From contig JAEFBA010000003.1 in assembly GCA_016292145.1 (NCBI GenBank), forward strand, positions 1 to 64,000: 64,000 nucleotides of DNA. The letters are read 5' to 3'. Positions within the stretch are counted from its first letter, which is position 1, and each line of letters begins with the position of its first letter. A model generated the notes under the pieces. That model was not told the DNA's origin, ran no database searches, and saw only the letters and a list, made by a program, of their open reading frames with translations. This DNA is from Saccharofermentans sp. GTDB lineage: Bacteria; Bacillota; Clostridia; Saccharofermentanales; Saccharofermentanaceae. Positions 9,363-18,143 of this stretch are shown in pieces. The translations under genes and the position numbers were made by a program.

Positions 9363-9883
9363 AGACCGGATTCCTGACATTGCTTGCCGCAGCAGCGGTC
9401 CTGCTGGTGTTCCTTGGCGGCTGTTCCAAGCCCAAGGAGAATAATCCTCTCATGGAATATCTGGGTGATTATTCATACAGCGACCCTGCCGTATGCATGG
9501 TCTATGAAAGGATAGAAGATGAGACTGACGAAGACGGCAATCCTCTCTACGGGATCCAGTACCGCAAGGTAACGGACTTTGAAGGACTCAAGGCTTCCGG
9601 GCTCACGCTTCTTATCTATTTCTACAGTTCCATGGATAACAGAAGTGCGCAGGTCACCGCAGCAGTTGAAGACATTGCTTCAAGCTACAACGGAAAGCTC
9701 TGCGTGCTGATGCTCGATGCGATGGAGTATAAGGACCTCATGGGCAAATATGAGATCGAAGCTGTTCCTGAATTTGTCCTTGTAAGAAAGGGGCAGGCCG
9801 ATAAGATCTTCGGCGGTGTCTCACGTGAATACTGGACGGTCGGCGATGTGTTATCATGGCTTCAGGAAAACGGAATAACATAA
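9359..9883 (+). CDS. Thioredoxin-fold lipoprotein without a CXXC motif
   Basis: A 174-residue protein starting with GTG, whose bases overlap the mrp stop. The first 22 residues are a lipoprotein signal ending in a FLGGC lipobox (Cys22 lipidated). From about residue 70 the pattern (TLLIYFYSSMDNRS, then LCVLMLDAMEY, then YEIEAVPEFVLVRKGQ) follows a thioredoxin fold, including the cis-Pro-like VPEF step. The CXXC redox site is replaced by SSMDNRS, so thiol chemistry is unlikely. Membrane-anchored outside the cell. A scaffold or binding role is inference. Confidence 0.7.
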   Translation: MKTGFLTLLAAAAVLLVFLGGCSKPKENNPLMEYLGDYSYSDPAVCMVYERIEDETDEDGNPLYGIQYRKVTDFEGLKASGLTLLIYFYSSMDNRSAQVTAAVEDIASSYNGKLCVLMLDAMEYKDLMGKYEIEAVPEFVLVRKGQADKIFGGVSREYWTVGDVLSWLQENGIT

Positions 9884-9895
9884 AGGTGGATTCTT

Positions 9896-10390
9896 ATGGG
9901 AAATATTGTTTCTATCAGCACGATCGGTCAGGACAGCCACAGATTCGGTGAGCCCTGCGGTGATACCCTGATAAGGCTTGGCGGGATCGATATCCCGTTC
10001 GACAGACCCATCGAAGCCAACAGCGACGGTGATGTCGTCTATCACGCGATCACAAATGCCATATCCGGCTTTACCGGCGTCAATATCCTTGGCGGCGAAG
10101 CAGATAAGATCTGCCTCGAGAAGGGCATTAAGGACAGCTCTGTATATCTTGAGAAAGCTCTCGAGTATCTTACCGGCGGTAAGATCATTCACTGCTCTGT
10201 TACTATAGAGTGCCTGCGCCCCAAGCTCATGCCGCACATTCCCAAGATGAAGGAATCTGTAGGAAAGATACTTGGTATCCCTGCATCTTCAGTCGGCATA
10301 ACAGCCACGACCGGAGAGGGTCTTACGGGGTTCGGAAAAGGTGAAGGAATACAGGTGTTCTGCATCCTGACATTTACAAAAGAGATTTGA
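9896..10390 (+). CDS. ispF: 2-C-methyl-D-erythritol 2,4-cyclodiphosphate synthase-like protein (divergent IspF)
   Basis: A 164-residue protein of IspF length and order. The zinc ligands are kept: D13 and H15 in QDSHRFG, and H50 in DGDVVYHA. The C-terminal GFGKGEGIQ segment is also typical. IspF makes the cyclic diphosphate intermediate of the MEP isoprenoid pathway. Several usually invariant positions differ: the active-site His before SDGD is Asn42, the Asp of the DIG motif aligns with Asn63, the FPD segment is missing, and ATTTE reads ATTGE. It could be a lineage-specific active form or an impaired paralogue. It faces ispD across a shared terminator. Confidence 0.75.
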   Translation: MGNIVSISTIGQDSHRFGEPCGDTLIRLGGIDIPFDRPIEANSDGDVVYHAITNAISGFTGVNILGGEADKICLEKGIKDSSVYLEKALEYLTGGKIIHCSVTIECLRPKLMPHIPKMKESVGKILGIPASSVGITATTGEGLTGFGKGEGIQVFCILTFTKEI

Positions 10391-10395
10391 ATCAA

Positions 10396-10424
10396 AAAGC
10401 CCGCTCGATCTGAAAGCGGGCTTT
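10396..10424. terminator. Bidirectional terminator between ispF and ispD
   Basis: A 10-base inverted repeat, AAAGCCCGCT at 10396-10405 with AGCGGGCTTT at 10415-10424, between two convergent genes. A/T runs flank it on both sides, so it can end transcripts from either strand. Confidence 0.8.
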
Positions 10425-10428
10425 GTTA

Positions 10429-11178
10429 TTAATCGTGGAACGGTTCGCTCTCGCCCCTTGATCTTACGATCTCCGAGGCTATCGCGATATCTTCAGGAGT
10501 CGTTATCTTCAGGTTCGAATAAAGGCCCTTCGTAAGATAAACATCAAGTCCGTAGATGGTGGCAAGCGCGGTGTCATCCGTTGCCGAGATACCGTCATCT
10601 GTTGCCTTCATATAACATGTCTCGATATCCTTGAACCTGAAGCCCTGGGGAGTAAGTATCTCATAGAACCTGGATCTGTCAGGCGTGCTAGTTACCTTGA
10701 CATCGCCCGAAGGCAATATATCGACTTCCTTTAATGTGTTCTTGACGGGAACCGCAGAAGCGCATACAGGATGGTCATTAAGTCCGTCGATGCATGCCGT
10801 TATCTCTTCAGAAGTAACGAGGCAGCGCGCGCCGTCGTGGACGAGCACCAGGTCATCGTCGTCCGCATCGTTGATCATGTTAAGTCCCTTTGCTACTGAT
10901 TCCGTTCTGGTATTTCCACCGAGCGTGAAAGCTATACTGAGGTCAGGGAAATACTCTGCACACATTGCCTGCAGAATGCCTAAGAGGTCATTAGTCGTAA
11001 CGAGGACGATCTTATAATCCATGTCTGCATAATTGCATCTGCAGACATCTGCGATCGCACCGAGAGTCCTTAAGATCACCGGGCGTCCTTCGACGTTCCT
11101 CATGAGCTTGGGCTGTCCTTCGCCCATACGCGTGCCGCTGCCTGCGGCCGGTATCAGAAAATAACATTTGCGGTTCAT
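10429..11178 (-). CDS. ispD: 2-C-methyl-D-erythritol 4-phosphate cytidylyltransferase
   Basis: A 249-residue nucleotidyltransferase. The N-terminal CTP-binding loop is PAAGSGTRMGEGQPKLM, and the middle holds VHDGARC (usually HDAAR) and the ILTPQGF segment that positions methylerythritol phosphate. IspD joins CTP and MEP to form CDP-methylerythritol, two steps before IspF in the MEP pathway. ispF lies convergent beyond the terminator, so the two pathway genes are close but not cotranscribed. A rightward neighbour on the same strand is radA, whose stop lies 14 bases before the ispD start, which suggests a radA-ispD transcript. The ATG is preceded by an AGGAGG-like site. Confidence 0.9.
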   Translation of the reverse strand: MNRKCYFLIPAAGSGTRMGEGQPKLMRNVEGRPVILRTLGAIADVCRCNYADMDYKIVLVTTNDLLGILQAMCAEYFPDLSIAFTLGGNTRTESVAKGLNMINDADDDDLVLVHDGARCLVTSEEITACIDGLNDHPVCASAVPVKNTLKEVDILPSGDVKVTSTPDRSRFYEILTPQGFRFKDIETCYMKATDDGISATDDTALATIYGLDVYLTKGLYSNLKITTPEDIAIASEIVRSRGESEPFHD

Positions 11179-11192
11179 AAGAATACCTCCTG

Positions 11193-12611
11193 TTATGAGA
11201 ACAGTATATCAGCTGCTTCCTTAAGGTTATCCGCATATATGAATTCCGGCACGGGATTGCCTGCAAATACCGCTGCCGAAGCATTGGCAAGTTCCTTCTC
11301 CAGAGCGTCCTTCGAGCTTCCGGGAAGGACCACTGTCGTGATGCCGAGTCTTGCGGATGCCAGGCACCTCTTGAGGATCCTTGAGACAGGCCTGATCTCG
11401 CCAGACAATCCGACTTCTCCTAATATCAGTGTATTGGGCTTGACGCTGACGCCTCTTGCGGAAGATACGGTCGCCATGCAGACGGCGAGGTCTGTTGCAG
11501 GGTCAGATACCTTAAGACCTCCGATCACATTTACGAAGCAGTCCTTCGAAGTAAGGCCGAGCTTTAAGAGCTTCTCACATACTGCCAGAAGCATGAGGAC
11601 TCTGCCTCTCTCGGGTCCTGATGTCATTCTCTGCGGGTTGGGATAAACACTCTCGGTGCAGAGCGCCTGGACCTCTATCGTCAGCGCATCGTTGCCTTCT
11701 AGTGTTGAAGTAAGCACTGAGCCGGGGCTGTTAAGAGGTCTTCCTGCAACGAGCAGGGCCTTCGAGCTGTCCACGGGGATAAGTCCCTGTTCGCCCATCT
11801 CGAAAAAGCAGATCTCATTGGATCTTCCGAATCTGTTCTTGGCTGATCTGATGATGCGGTATCCGCCTGTAGCATCGCCTTCAAAACCCAGTACCGTATC
11901 GACCATGTGCTCGATCGTCTTAGGGCCTGCGATGGAGCCGTCCTTGGCGATGTGGCCTACCATTATGATCGTGATGTTATTCGTCTTTGCGATACGGATA
12001 AGGCCTGCAGCAACTTCCCTGATCTGGGCTACGCCGCCGGGAGTTCCCGCAACCTGTTCGGAGTAAAGAGTCTGAATGGAATCGATTATCGCAAGGCAGG
12101 GCTTATGGGTCTTGAGCTGCTCTGCGATAGCTTCAAACCTCGTCTCACCGCATACAAGGATATCGCGCTTGATCTTGAGCCTTGATGCACGCATGCCGAT
12201 CTGGGCAGGGGATTCCTCACCTGAGATATAAAGGACTTCACCGTCGGCCTTATAGGAATCTGCAAGCTGCATGAGGATCGTCGATTTGCCGATGCCGGGC
12301 TCGCCTGCGACAAGTGTAACGGAGCCTTCGGTAATGCCGCCTCCGAAGAGAACATCAAGGCTGGGTATCCCTGTTGAATGTCTCTTGTAATTCTCCTTGC
12401 CTGCTTCGCTGAGCCTTACGGTAACAGCGGAATCTGTCCATGAATACTGATTGGCGGTAAAAGCGGGCGAGTCTGTCTTGGCCTTGGCCGGAGCCTTCTC
12501 GGAAGGCGCTTCGACAAAGGTATTGAACATGCCGCAGGCAGGGCATTTGCCCATCCAGCCGGATGTCTCATAACCGCATTCCTTGCAGAAAAAAGTAGTC
12601 TTCTTAGCCAT
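11193..12611 (-). CDS. radA: DNA repair protein RadA/Sms
   Basis: A 472-residue branch-migration ATPase that works with RecA in recombinational repair. It has an N-terminal four-cysteine zinc finger (CKECGYETSGWMGKCPAC), a RecA-like core with Walker A GEPGIGKST, the RadA-specific KNRFG motif, and a C-terminal Lon-protease-like domain (GGLKVSDPATDLA). I start at the Met followed by AKKTTFFC, just before the zinc finger; an upstream in-frame Met adds 11 residues not typical of the family. It lies between dapL and ispD on the same strand. Confidence 0.95.
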   Translation of the reverse strand: MAKKTTFFCKECGYETSGWMGKCPACGMFNTFVEAPSEKAPAKAKTDSPAFTANQYSWTDSAVTVRLSEAGKENYKRHSTGIPSLDVLFGGGITEGSVTLVAGEPGIGKSTILMQLADSYKADGEVLYISGEESPAQIGMRASRLKIKRDILVCGETRFEAIAEQLKTHKPCLAIIDSIQTLYSEQVAGTPGGVAQIREVAAGLIRIAKTNNITIIMVGHIAKDGSIAGPKTIEHMVDTVLGFEGDATGGYRIIRSAKNRFGRSNEICFFEMGEQGLIPVDSSKALLVAGRPLNSPGSVLTSTLEGNDALTIEVQALCTESVYPNPQRMTSGPERGRVLMLLAVCEKLLKLGLTSKDCFVNVIGGLKVSDPATDLAVCMATVSSARGVSVKPNTLILGEVGLSGEIRPVSRILKRCLASARLGITTVVLPGSSKDALEKELANASAAVFAGNPVPEFIYADNLKEAADILFS

Positions 12612-12681
12612 AGTCTTATCCGTCCATATCTTATTTACCTGCATTATAACAAAGGTGCGCTTCTATTAATGGGACAAAAAA

Positions 12682-12701
12682 GCCGGCTCCTCTGAACCGG
12701 C
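12682..12701 (-). terminator. Rho-independent terminator of dapL? (upstream of radA)
   Basis: On the minus strand an 8-base stem (GCCGGTTC with GAGCCGGC, one G-T pair) and a 4-base loop are followed by six T residues. It lies just downstream of the dapL stop and would separate dapL from radA. Confidence 0.8.
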
Positions 12702-12730
12702 CTTTAATGAACTTGTTTTATGTGTGCATC

Positions 12731-13912
12731 TTACAGAGTCTTAAAGAATTCGCAGGCCTTAAGAGTATTCTCATAAGAACCGAAAGCAGTAAGACGGAAA
12801 TATCCTGCGCCGTTCTCGCCAAAGCCTTCGCCCGGTGTTCCTACGATGCCGAAGCGGTTAAGCAGCATGTCAAAGAACTCCCAGCTGCCCATGTTATCAG
12901 GGCATTCGAGCCAGATGTAAGGTGAGTTTACGCCGCCTGTGAAGTAGATGTCCTTCTCGGTAAATACCTCAGCAAGCGCTGCTGCGTTGCGCTTGTAGTA
13001 AGCGATGTTTGCTTTGCAGTCTGCAAGGCCCTGACCGGAGAGGGAAGCCGCAGCGCCCTTCTGTGTGACATAGGATACGCCGTTGAACTTGGTTGCCTGG
13101 CGTCTTGCCCAGAACTTGGAGAGTTTGATGCCGTCAGATTCCAGGGAGTCGGGAACGATCGTCCAGCCGCATCTTACGCCTGTAAAGCCTGCGAACTTAG
13201 AGAATGAGGATACTTCAACAGCGCAAAGACCGGCGCCGGGGATCTCGTAGATCGTGTGAGGCTTGTCTTCTGTGATGAATGCTTCATATGCCGCATCGAA
13301 AATAATGAGCGAGCCTGTCTTCAGTGCGAAGTCTACCCATGCGGTGAGGCCTTCGCGGCTGTATACTGCGCCTGTCGGATTGTTGGGCGAGCAGATGTAG
13401 ATTACGGAAGGCTCGATATCCGTGTCAGCAGGAGGCAGGGGAAGGAAGTCATTCTCCTTATTGCCTGCAACGAAAGATACCTTTCTGCCGTTCATGAGGT
13501 TTGAATCGACATAAACGGGATATACGGGATCGGGAATGATGATGGGGTTGTCGCCTAAAACGTCGGGAAGGTTGCCGAGGTCGCTTTTCGCGCCGTCGGA
13601 AACATAGACTGTCTCGGGAGCGACCGTGACACCAAGATTCTTATAGTGATCAGAGATCGCATTTCTTAAGAAATCGTAGCCGTATTCCGGGGGATAACCG
13701 TGGAATGTATCTTTGGCGGACATCTCCTTGACTGCTTCTTCCATAGCGGATGTGACCGACCGGGGAAGCGGAAGGGTTACGTCTCCTATGCCCATCCTGA
13801 TGATCTCACGGTCAGGGTTCTCTTCCTGGAACTTTCTGACGCGCTTGGCGATGTCGGAGAAAAGGTATGTTTCTTTTACGTCGAGGAAATGTGTGTTGAG
13901 CTTGATGTCCAT
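12731..13912 (-). CDS. dapL: LL-diaminopimelate aminotransferase
   Basis: A 393-residue class I/II PLP aminotransferase that makes LL-diaminopimelate directly from tetrahydrodipicolinate and glutamate, bypassing the acyl-blocked DAP routes. The family opening NTHFLDVKETYLFSDIAKRV, the SPNNPTG stretch, and the PLP lysine in SSFSKFAGFTG are visible. I start at the Met of MDIKLNTHF because an AAGAGGT ribosome site lies 8 bases upstream; a longer frame to 14035 adds 41 residues without similar support. Its product is the substrate of the DapF domain at 2.8-3.7 kb, so this genome has both ends of the DapL route. Confidence 0.92.
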   Translation of the reverse strand: MDIKLNTHFLDVKETYLFSDIAKRVRKFQEENPDREIIRMGIGDVTLPLPRSVTSAMEEAVKEMSAKDTFHGYPPEYGYDFLRNAISDHYKNLGVTVAPETVYVSDGAKSDLGNLPDVLGDNPIIIPDPVYPVYVDSNLMNGRKVSFVAGNKENDFLPLPPADTDIEPSVIYICSPNNPTGAVYSREGLTAWVDFALKTGSLIIFDAAYEAFITEDKPHTIYEIPGAGLCAVEVSSFSKFAGFTGVRCGWTIVPDSLESDGIKLSKFWARRQATKFNGVSYVTQKGAAASLSGQGLADCKANIAYYKRNAAALAEVFTEKDIYFTGGVNSPYIWLECPDNMGSWEFFDMLLNRFGIVGTPGEGFGENGAGYFRLTAFGSYENTLKACEFFKTL

Positions 13913-14123
13913 GGACTGTACCTCTTGATCCTTAAATTCTTTGAACATTTTAACACCGCCGGAGAGCAGTAAGCCTGAAAAAGTTTTCGTACACATGCAC
14001 AAATGATTGCCTGATATCTTGCCTTTGTTATACACAGTATTTATGTCTGCCGGACAGTGTATAATAAACGCATTCGGGTGTTTATTTCAGCAATGCTGAT
14101 CCAGACAAAAACGGAGAACAGAT

Positions 14124-15899
14124 TTGGAAAGCCAGTGGAGTGTCTTTTATCCTGAGAATTACGCAAATCCGGTTACAGATACGGATGAGACACTTTACAT
14201 GCGCATAAAGAGGTCATGCACCAGGTATCCTGACAGGGTAGCGGTCGAATACGGTGCGACGAAGATACTTTATTCTACGCTTCTGGAGAAGATCGACGAG
14301 GCAGCTTCCGCGTGGAAGAATCTCGGCGTCAAAAAGGGTGATGTCGTAATGATTGCGATGGGCAACAACACCCTCAATATCATCAGTGTTTATGCGCTCG
14401 ACAAGATCGGCGCTTCTGCGGCGCTCTGCGTTCCGAATCTTTCGACCGAGTATTTTGCAGGATATGCAAACTGCGTAGGGGCGAAGTTCTGCGTTATGAG
14501 CTGCAACCAGTATCTCAACTATTCACAGGTATTGAAGGAGACGGGCATCAAGACCGTTGTTATCGCCAAATACACGGAAATGACGAACGGGATATATAAG
14601 TTCACAGTCCGTTTTTATCCTTTGGGAAGCTATGACACGCCGAAGCCTAAAAATGTTCCGGAAGGCATAAAACTGGTATATTGGAAAGACGTTGTCAGCC
14701 TTACGGATAACATGTCCGATCCGGAGAACCTGATCCACGACAGAGACAATAACAGAACGGTTCTTTATCTGTTCCCGAGCGTTCTTGCCGAATGCCGCGC
14801 AGCTGAATTTACCGCAAAGAACCTGAACATATCGGCCAATCTGAATGAAATGGTCTTTAAGGCAAATGAAGATCTGACGGGCAAGCCCGCGAGGATGCTC
14901 TGCCTTAATGAGACCTGCTTTGCTTTCGGATTTGCGGTCGGGATCCATAGCATCCTGTCGTGCGGACAGACGGTCCTGATCTTCACATGGTACGATGCGG
15001 ACAAGATCTTCTTTGCCATAAAGCGTTATAAACCTGATGTTCTTATCGGTTACAACAGCTCCGTTGCATCGATCAATAAGGTCGGAGGACGTTCTGATAT
15101 CCTGAAGAGCGTTGACAGGATAATCGTAGGAGGCGGTCTTCTTACGAGCAGCCAGAAAGCTATGCTCTTTGAGATCGCCCAGTCTTCGGGAAAGAAGCTT
15201 TCCGTATGTTCGGTCACAGGCTGCGATGAGCTTCTGACTTACGCATACGGACCGTCAGATCTGCAAAGTGACAGGCTTCTCGGATTCCCGCTGCCCGGTG
15301 TTCTGATGAGGGTAGCTGACGCTTCGACTGGTCTTGATGTGCCTGAAGGTGCCGAAGGAGAGATAATCGTATATTCACCGGTCAATAAATTTGCTGGCCC
15401 GAACAGCACGGGAACAGGTAACGGAAAATACAGGAAGCTTCCGGACGGAAGGATCTGGTATTTCACGGGAAACATCGGAAAGCAGGACGGAAACAAGATG
15501 TTCTACATCGTTGCAAACGCAAGGCGTGAGATAAGGATCAACAGCTTTCCCGTATATCCCGGCAAGGTCGATGAGGCTGTCCAGATGACAGAAGGCGTCG
15601 TTGAATCCTGTACCGTAGTCATTGAGAAGCCTGAGGGCTCTGCCATTGTCACGGCTGTTGTGCCGAATGAGGAATACTTCTTCGATAATGCCATGATGGA
15701 AGATCTGAGGGACCGCATAAAGTCAGAATGCGAACTGACGCTCCATGAAGCAATGAGACCCTCAGAGATCACGTTCTTTGCGACATTCCCGAGAGATGCC
15801 AAGGGAGACATCGACTACGAAGCCGTAAAGGAGAAGGTCGAGGAGATCCAGAACGAGATAATATCCGGTTTTGCATTTCAGGAAGACTCTGACGAGTGA
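14124..15899 (+). CDS. ANL-superfamily (acyl-CoA synthetase-like) protein with degenerate motifs
   Basis: A 591-residue protein with the overall order of AMP-forming ligases: an N-terminal AMP-binding region opening like a fatty-acid-CoA ligase (RCTRYPDRVAVEYG, then LGVKKGDVVMIAMGN) and a C-terminal lid (PVYPGKVDEAVQ). The phosphate-binding TSGTTGXPKG loop is not recognisable, and the ribose-binding TGD reads TGN. Adenylation activity is therefore doubtful; a ligase of altered chemistry or a pseudoenzyme are both possible. The start is TTG at 14124 with GGAG 8 bases upstream, and a TATAAT at 14060-14065 could serve as -10. Confidence 0.75.
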   Translation: MESQWSVFYPENYANPVTDTDETLYMRIKRSCTRYPDRVAVEYGATKILYSTLLEKIDEAASAWKNLGVKKGDVVMIAMGNNTLNIISVYALDKIGASAALCVPNLSTEYFAGYANCVGAKFCVMSCNQYLNYSQVLKETGIKTVVIAKYTEMTNGIYKFTVRFYPLGSYDTPKPKNVPEGIKLVYWKDVVSLTDNMSDPENLIHDRDNNRTVLYLFPSVLAECRAAEFTAKNLNISANLNEMVFKANEDLTGKPARMLCLNETCFAFGFAVGIHSILSCGQTVLIFTWYDADKIFFAIKRYKPDVLIGYNSSVASINKVGGRSDILKSVDRIIVGGGLLTSSQKAMLFEIAQSSGKKLSVCSVTGCDELLTYAYGPSDLQSDRLLGFPLPGVLMRVADASTGLDVPEGAEGEIIVYSPVNKFAGPNSTGTGNGKYRKLPDGRIWYFTGNIGKQDGNKMFYIVANARREIRINSFPVYPGKVDEAVQMTEGVVESCTVVIEKPEGSAIVTAVVPNEEYFFDNAMMEDLRDRIKSECELTLHEAMRPSEITFFATFPRDAKGDIDYEAVKEKVEEIQNEIISGFAFQEDSDE

Positions 15900-15984
15900 G
15901 AAATCATCAGTAATTCATGATATAATTCTAGATGGCGTCTTGGGGAGATGTCGTGTTATGGAAAAGGATAGAGGAGATGAATAA

Positions 15985-17976
15985 ATGAAAAAGAAATCAG
16001 TTAAACTGACAGCACTGTTGTGCTGCATTGCTGTCGTAATGTCCCTTGCAAGCTGCGTCGGAGGTGCTCCGAGACACAGCGGAAGAGAGACCGACAAAGG
16101 CAACAAGATCGAGTACGGACAAAGCGACCCCACAGGCTTTACGGATCCTGCGACAGATCCCACGGCCGATCCGACAACAGACCCCACAACAGATCCGACA
16201 ACGGGTCCTTCAGGCGGTCCTGTAACTGCGGATAAGCTTACATATCCGGATCATGTCGCATCCTTTAAGGAAGTCCATCCCGACCATGCGCCGGGAAACG
16301 TAAGCGGAAGTGAAGCGGTAAAGCTTCTCTCGGAGGTTGAGAATAATATCCTTCATCACGAGATCACCAGCTATGCTGATGTCGAGATACTTTTCGAGAA
16401 CCCCGGAAAATTCGGCTTCGACATCAAGAAGGCCACATGGGGCGACTTCACTACTGTTGACCAGTATCCTGCCGAGAAGCAGTTCTATCAGCAGCAGCTC
16501 GATAAACTTCTGAAGATCAATTACAATTCCCTTCAGGGTGACGACAGGCTCTGCTACGATAAGCTCGTCTACGATATCGAGGAGAGCATTTACGGCTATT
16601 CGTACACGGCATTCAAATACTACACGATGATCTTCAATTATCTTGTAGGACCTCAGTCAGAGATATTATTCATCCTGGATGTCTATTCATTCGATACAGT
16701 CGAGGATGCCGAGAAGTACATCGAACTGGTCAAGGATCTCGACAGGTATTATGACCTGATGTGCGAGTATGAAGAAGAGCGTGTAAGGCTTGGTTTTGCT
16801 TCATCTGACGACAGTTATGAAGAGGCTGCCAAATCATTCGACAACCTGGTCAAGCAGAAGGATGACTGCTTCCTTTACGATTCATTTGAGGAGCGCCTGG
16901 ACAACATCAAGGGGCTTTCCGCAAGTGACAAGAGCAGGCTTATTAAAGAGCACGAGAAGGCCATGAAGGAAGTCGCATTCCCTGAATTTGAAGAATGCGC
17001 CAGAAGGATGAGAGCTCTTAAGGGCTCAGGCGGAAAAGACCAGGGCCTTTGCGAATTCAAGGGCGGAGACGCTTATTATGCAATGCTCACAAGGATCATG
17101 ACGAATAACAGCGCAAGCACTCAGGAGAGCATCGATGCTCTCGAAAAGAGGATCAAGTACGTTTACGACGATTATACGAAGATCGCGACATCCGGAAATT
17201 CCTGGTATTCGGAATATGTGAACCACAAGTATTCCAAGGGCTCACTGGAGCAGAACCTTGATTTCCTCCGTGAAGCTGTAAAGAACGAATTCCCTCAGAT
17301 CCCGCCTCATGAGTATTACACGATGGACGTTCCGAAGGTATTCGAAGATAACTTCTCTCCTGCGGCATACTTGGGTTACCATCTCGATAACTTCAATGCC
17401 AATCTGATCATTATCAACCACAAGAGTGCGGATTCCGATAAGGACTTCGGCGTTACGGTCGCTCACGAGGCTTACCCCGGACACATGTTCCAGTCACTTT
17501 ATACGAGGGCTCACACTAATCATCCGTACATGTATCTGTCGGTTTCAACAGGCTATTCCGAAGGCTGGGCTGTCTATGTCGAGAATTACTCCATGAGGTA
17601 CTTCTCAGGCAACGGCGTTACCGACGCTACTAAGCTTGTAAGCTATGAATCAAACCTGTCGCTCCTTATCAGCACCAGGGTCGATTACGGCATTCATGTT
17701 GAGAACTGGTCTTTGAAGCAGTGCGTGGATTATTTCAAGAAGTTCGGTTTTTCTGTTACGGAGAAGTCGTTCAAGAAGTACTATACGCTGCTCGTCACAG
17801 ATCCGGGCTACTATGCAAAGTACGGCATGGGTTATGTCTGGACACAGCAGACCATGGAGGACATGCATGCAAAGTTCCCGAACAAATCGGAAAAAGAGAT
17901 CCATACGGCATATCTTGATTCCCTTACGGGAACGTTCCCGCAGATCAGAAATAACATGGAAAAGCTCTTAAGCTGA
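15985..17976 (+). CDS. DUF885-family lipoprotein (putative metallopeptidase-like)
   Basis: A 663-residue exported lipoprotein. The signal ends in an LASC lipobox (Cys24). Residues 45-75 are a low-complexity DPT/DPTT linker that probably spans the cell wall. The rest matches the DUF885 family, alpha-helical proteins with a conserved HEAYPGH segment (about residue 490) that resembles a zinc-binding HEXXH-type site, and a later SEGWAVY motif. A peptidase role is proposed for the family, not proven here. The ATG follows a GAGGAG site; TATAAT at 15921-15926 may be its -10. A strong terminator follows. Confidence 0.85.
   Translation: MKKKSVKLTALLCCIAVVMSLASCVGGAPRHSGRETDKGNKIEYGQSDPTGFTDPATDPTADPTTDPTTDPTTGPSGGPVTADKLTYPDHVASFKEVHPDHAPGNVSGSEAVKLLSEVENNILHHEITSYADVEILFENPGKFGFDIKKATWGDFTTVDQYPAEKQFYQQQLDKLLKINYNSLQGDDRLCYDKLVYDIEESIYGYSYTAFKYYTMIFNYLVGPQSEILFILDVYSFDTVEDAEKYIELVKDLDRYYDLMCEYEEERVRLGFASSDDSYEEAAKSFDNLVKQKDDCFLYDSFEERLDNIKGLSASDKSRLIKEHEKAMKEVAFPEFEECARRMRALKGSGGKDQGLCEFKGGDAYYAMLTRIMTNNSASTQESIDALEKRIKYVYDDYTKIATSGNSWYSEYVNHKYSKGSLEQNLDFLREAVKNEFPQIPPHEYYTMDVPKVFEDNFSPAAYLGYHLDNFNANLIIINHKSADSDKDFGVTVAHEAYPGHMFQSLYTRAHTNHPYMYLSVSTGYSEGWAVYVENYSMRYFSGNGVTDATKLVSYESNLSLLISTRVDYGIHVENWSLKQCVDYFKKFGFSVTEKSFKKYYTLLVTDPGYYAKYGMGYVWTQQTMEDMHAKFPNKSEKEIHTAYLDSLTGTFPQIRNNMEKLLS
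16136..16215 (+). repeat. Short in-frame repeat encoding DPT/DPTT linker
   Basis: Near-exact 12-base units (gatccgacaaca-like) encode a DPTTDPTTDPTT run just after the lipobox of the DUF885 protein. It looks like a wall-spanning linker and is a likely site of repeat-number variation. Confidence 0.7.
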
Positions 17977-18001
17977 GCGCTGCCACAGAATTACACCAGA
18001 C

Positions 18002-18035
18002 GCCCCGCGGGTAAAAAAGCCCGCGGGGCTTTATT
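18002..18035 (+). terminator. Terminator after the DUF885 lipoprotein gene
   Basis: GCCCCGCGGG and CCCGCGGGGC form a GC-rich stem around a TAAAAAAG loop, followed by TTTATTTT. Confidence 0.88.
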
Positions 18036-18143
18036 TTAGGGCGTTTTCGAGAAAATTACCATTTAATTAAATTTTATATAATATGCTTGAGAAAATAATC
18101 GTTGTGTTATAATTAACCTGAATATTTATACGGAGGACGGCTC

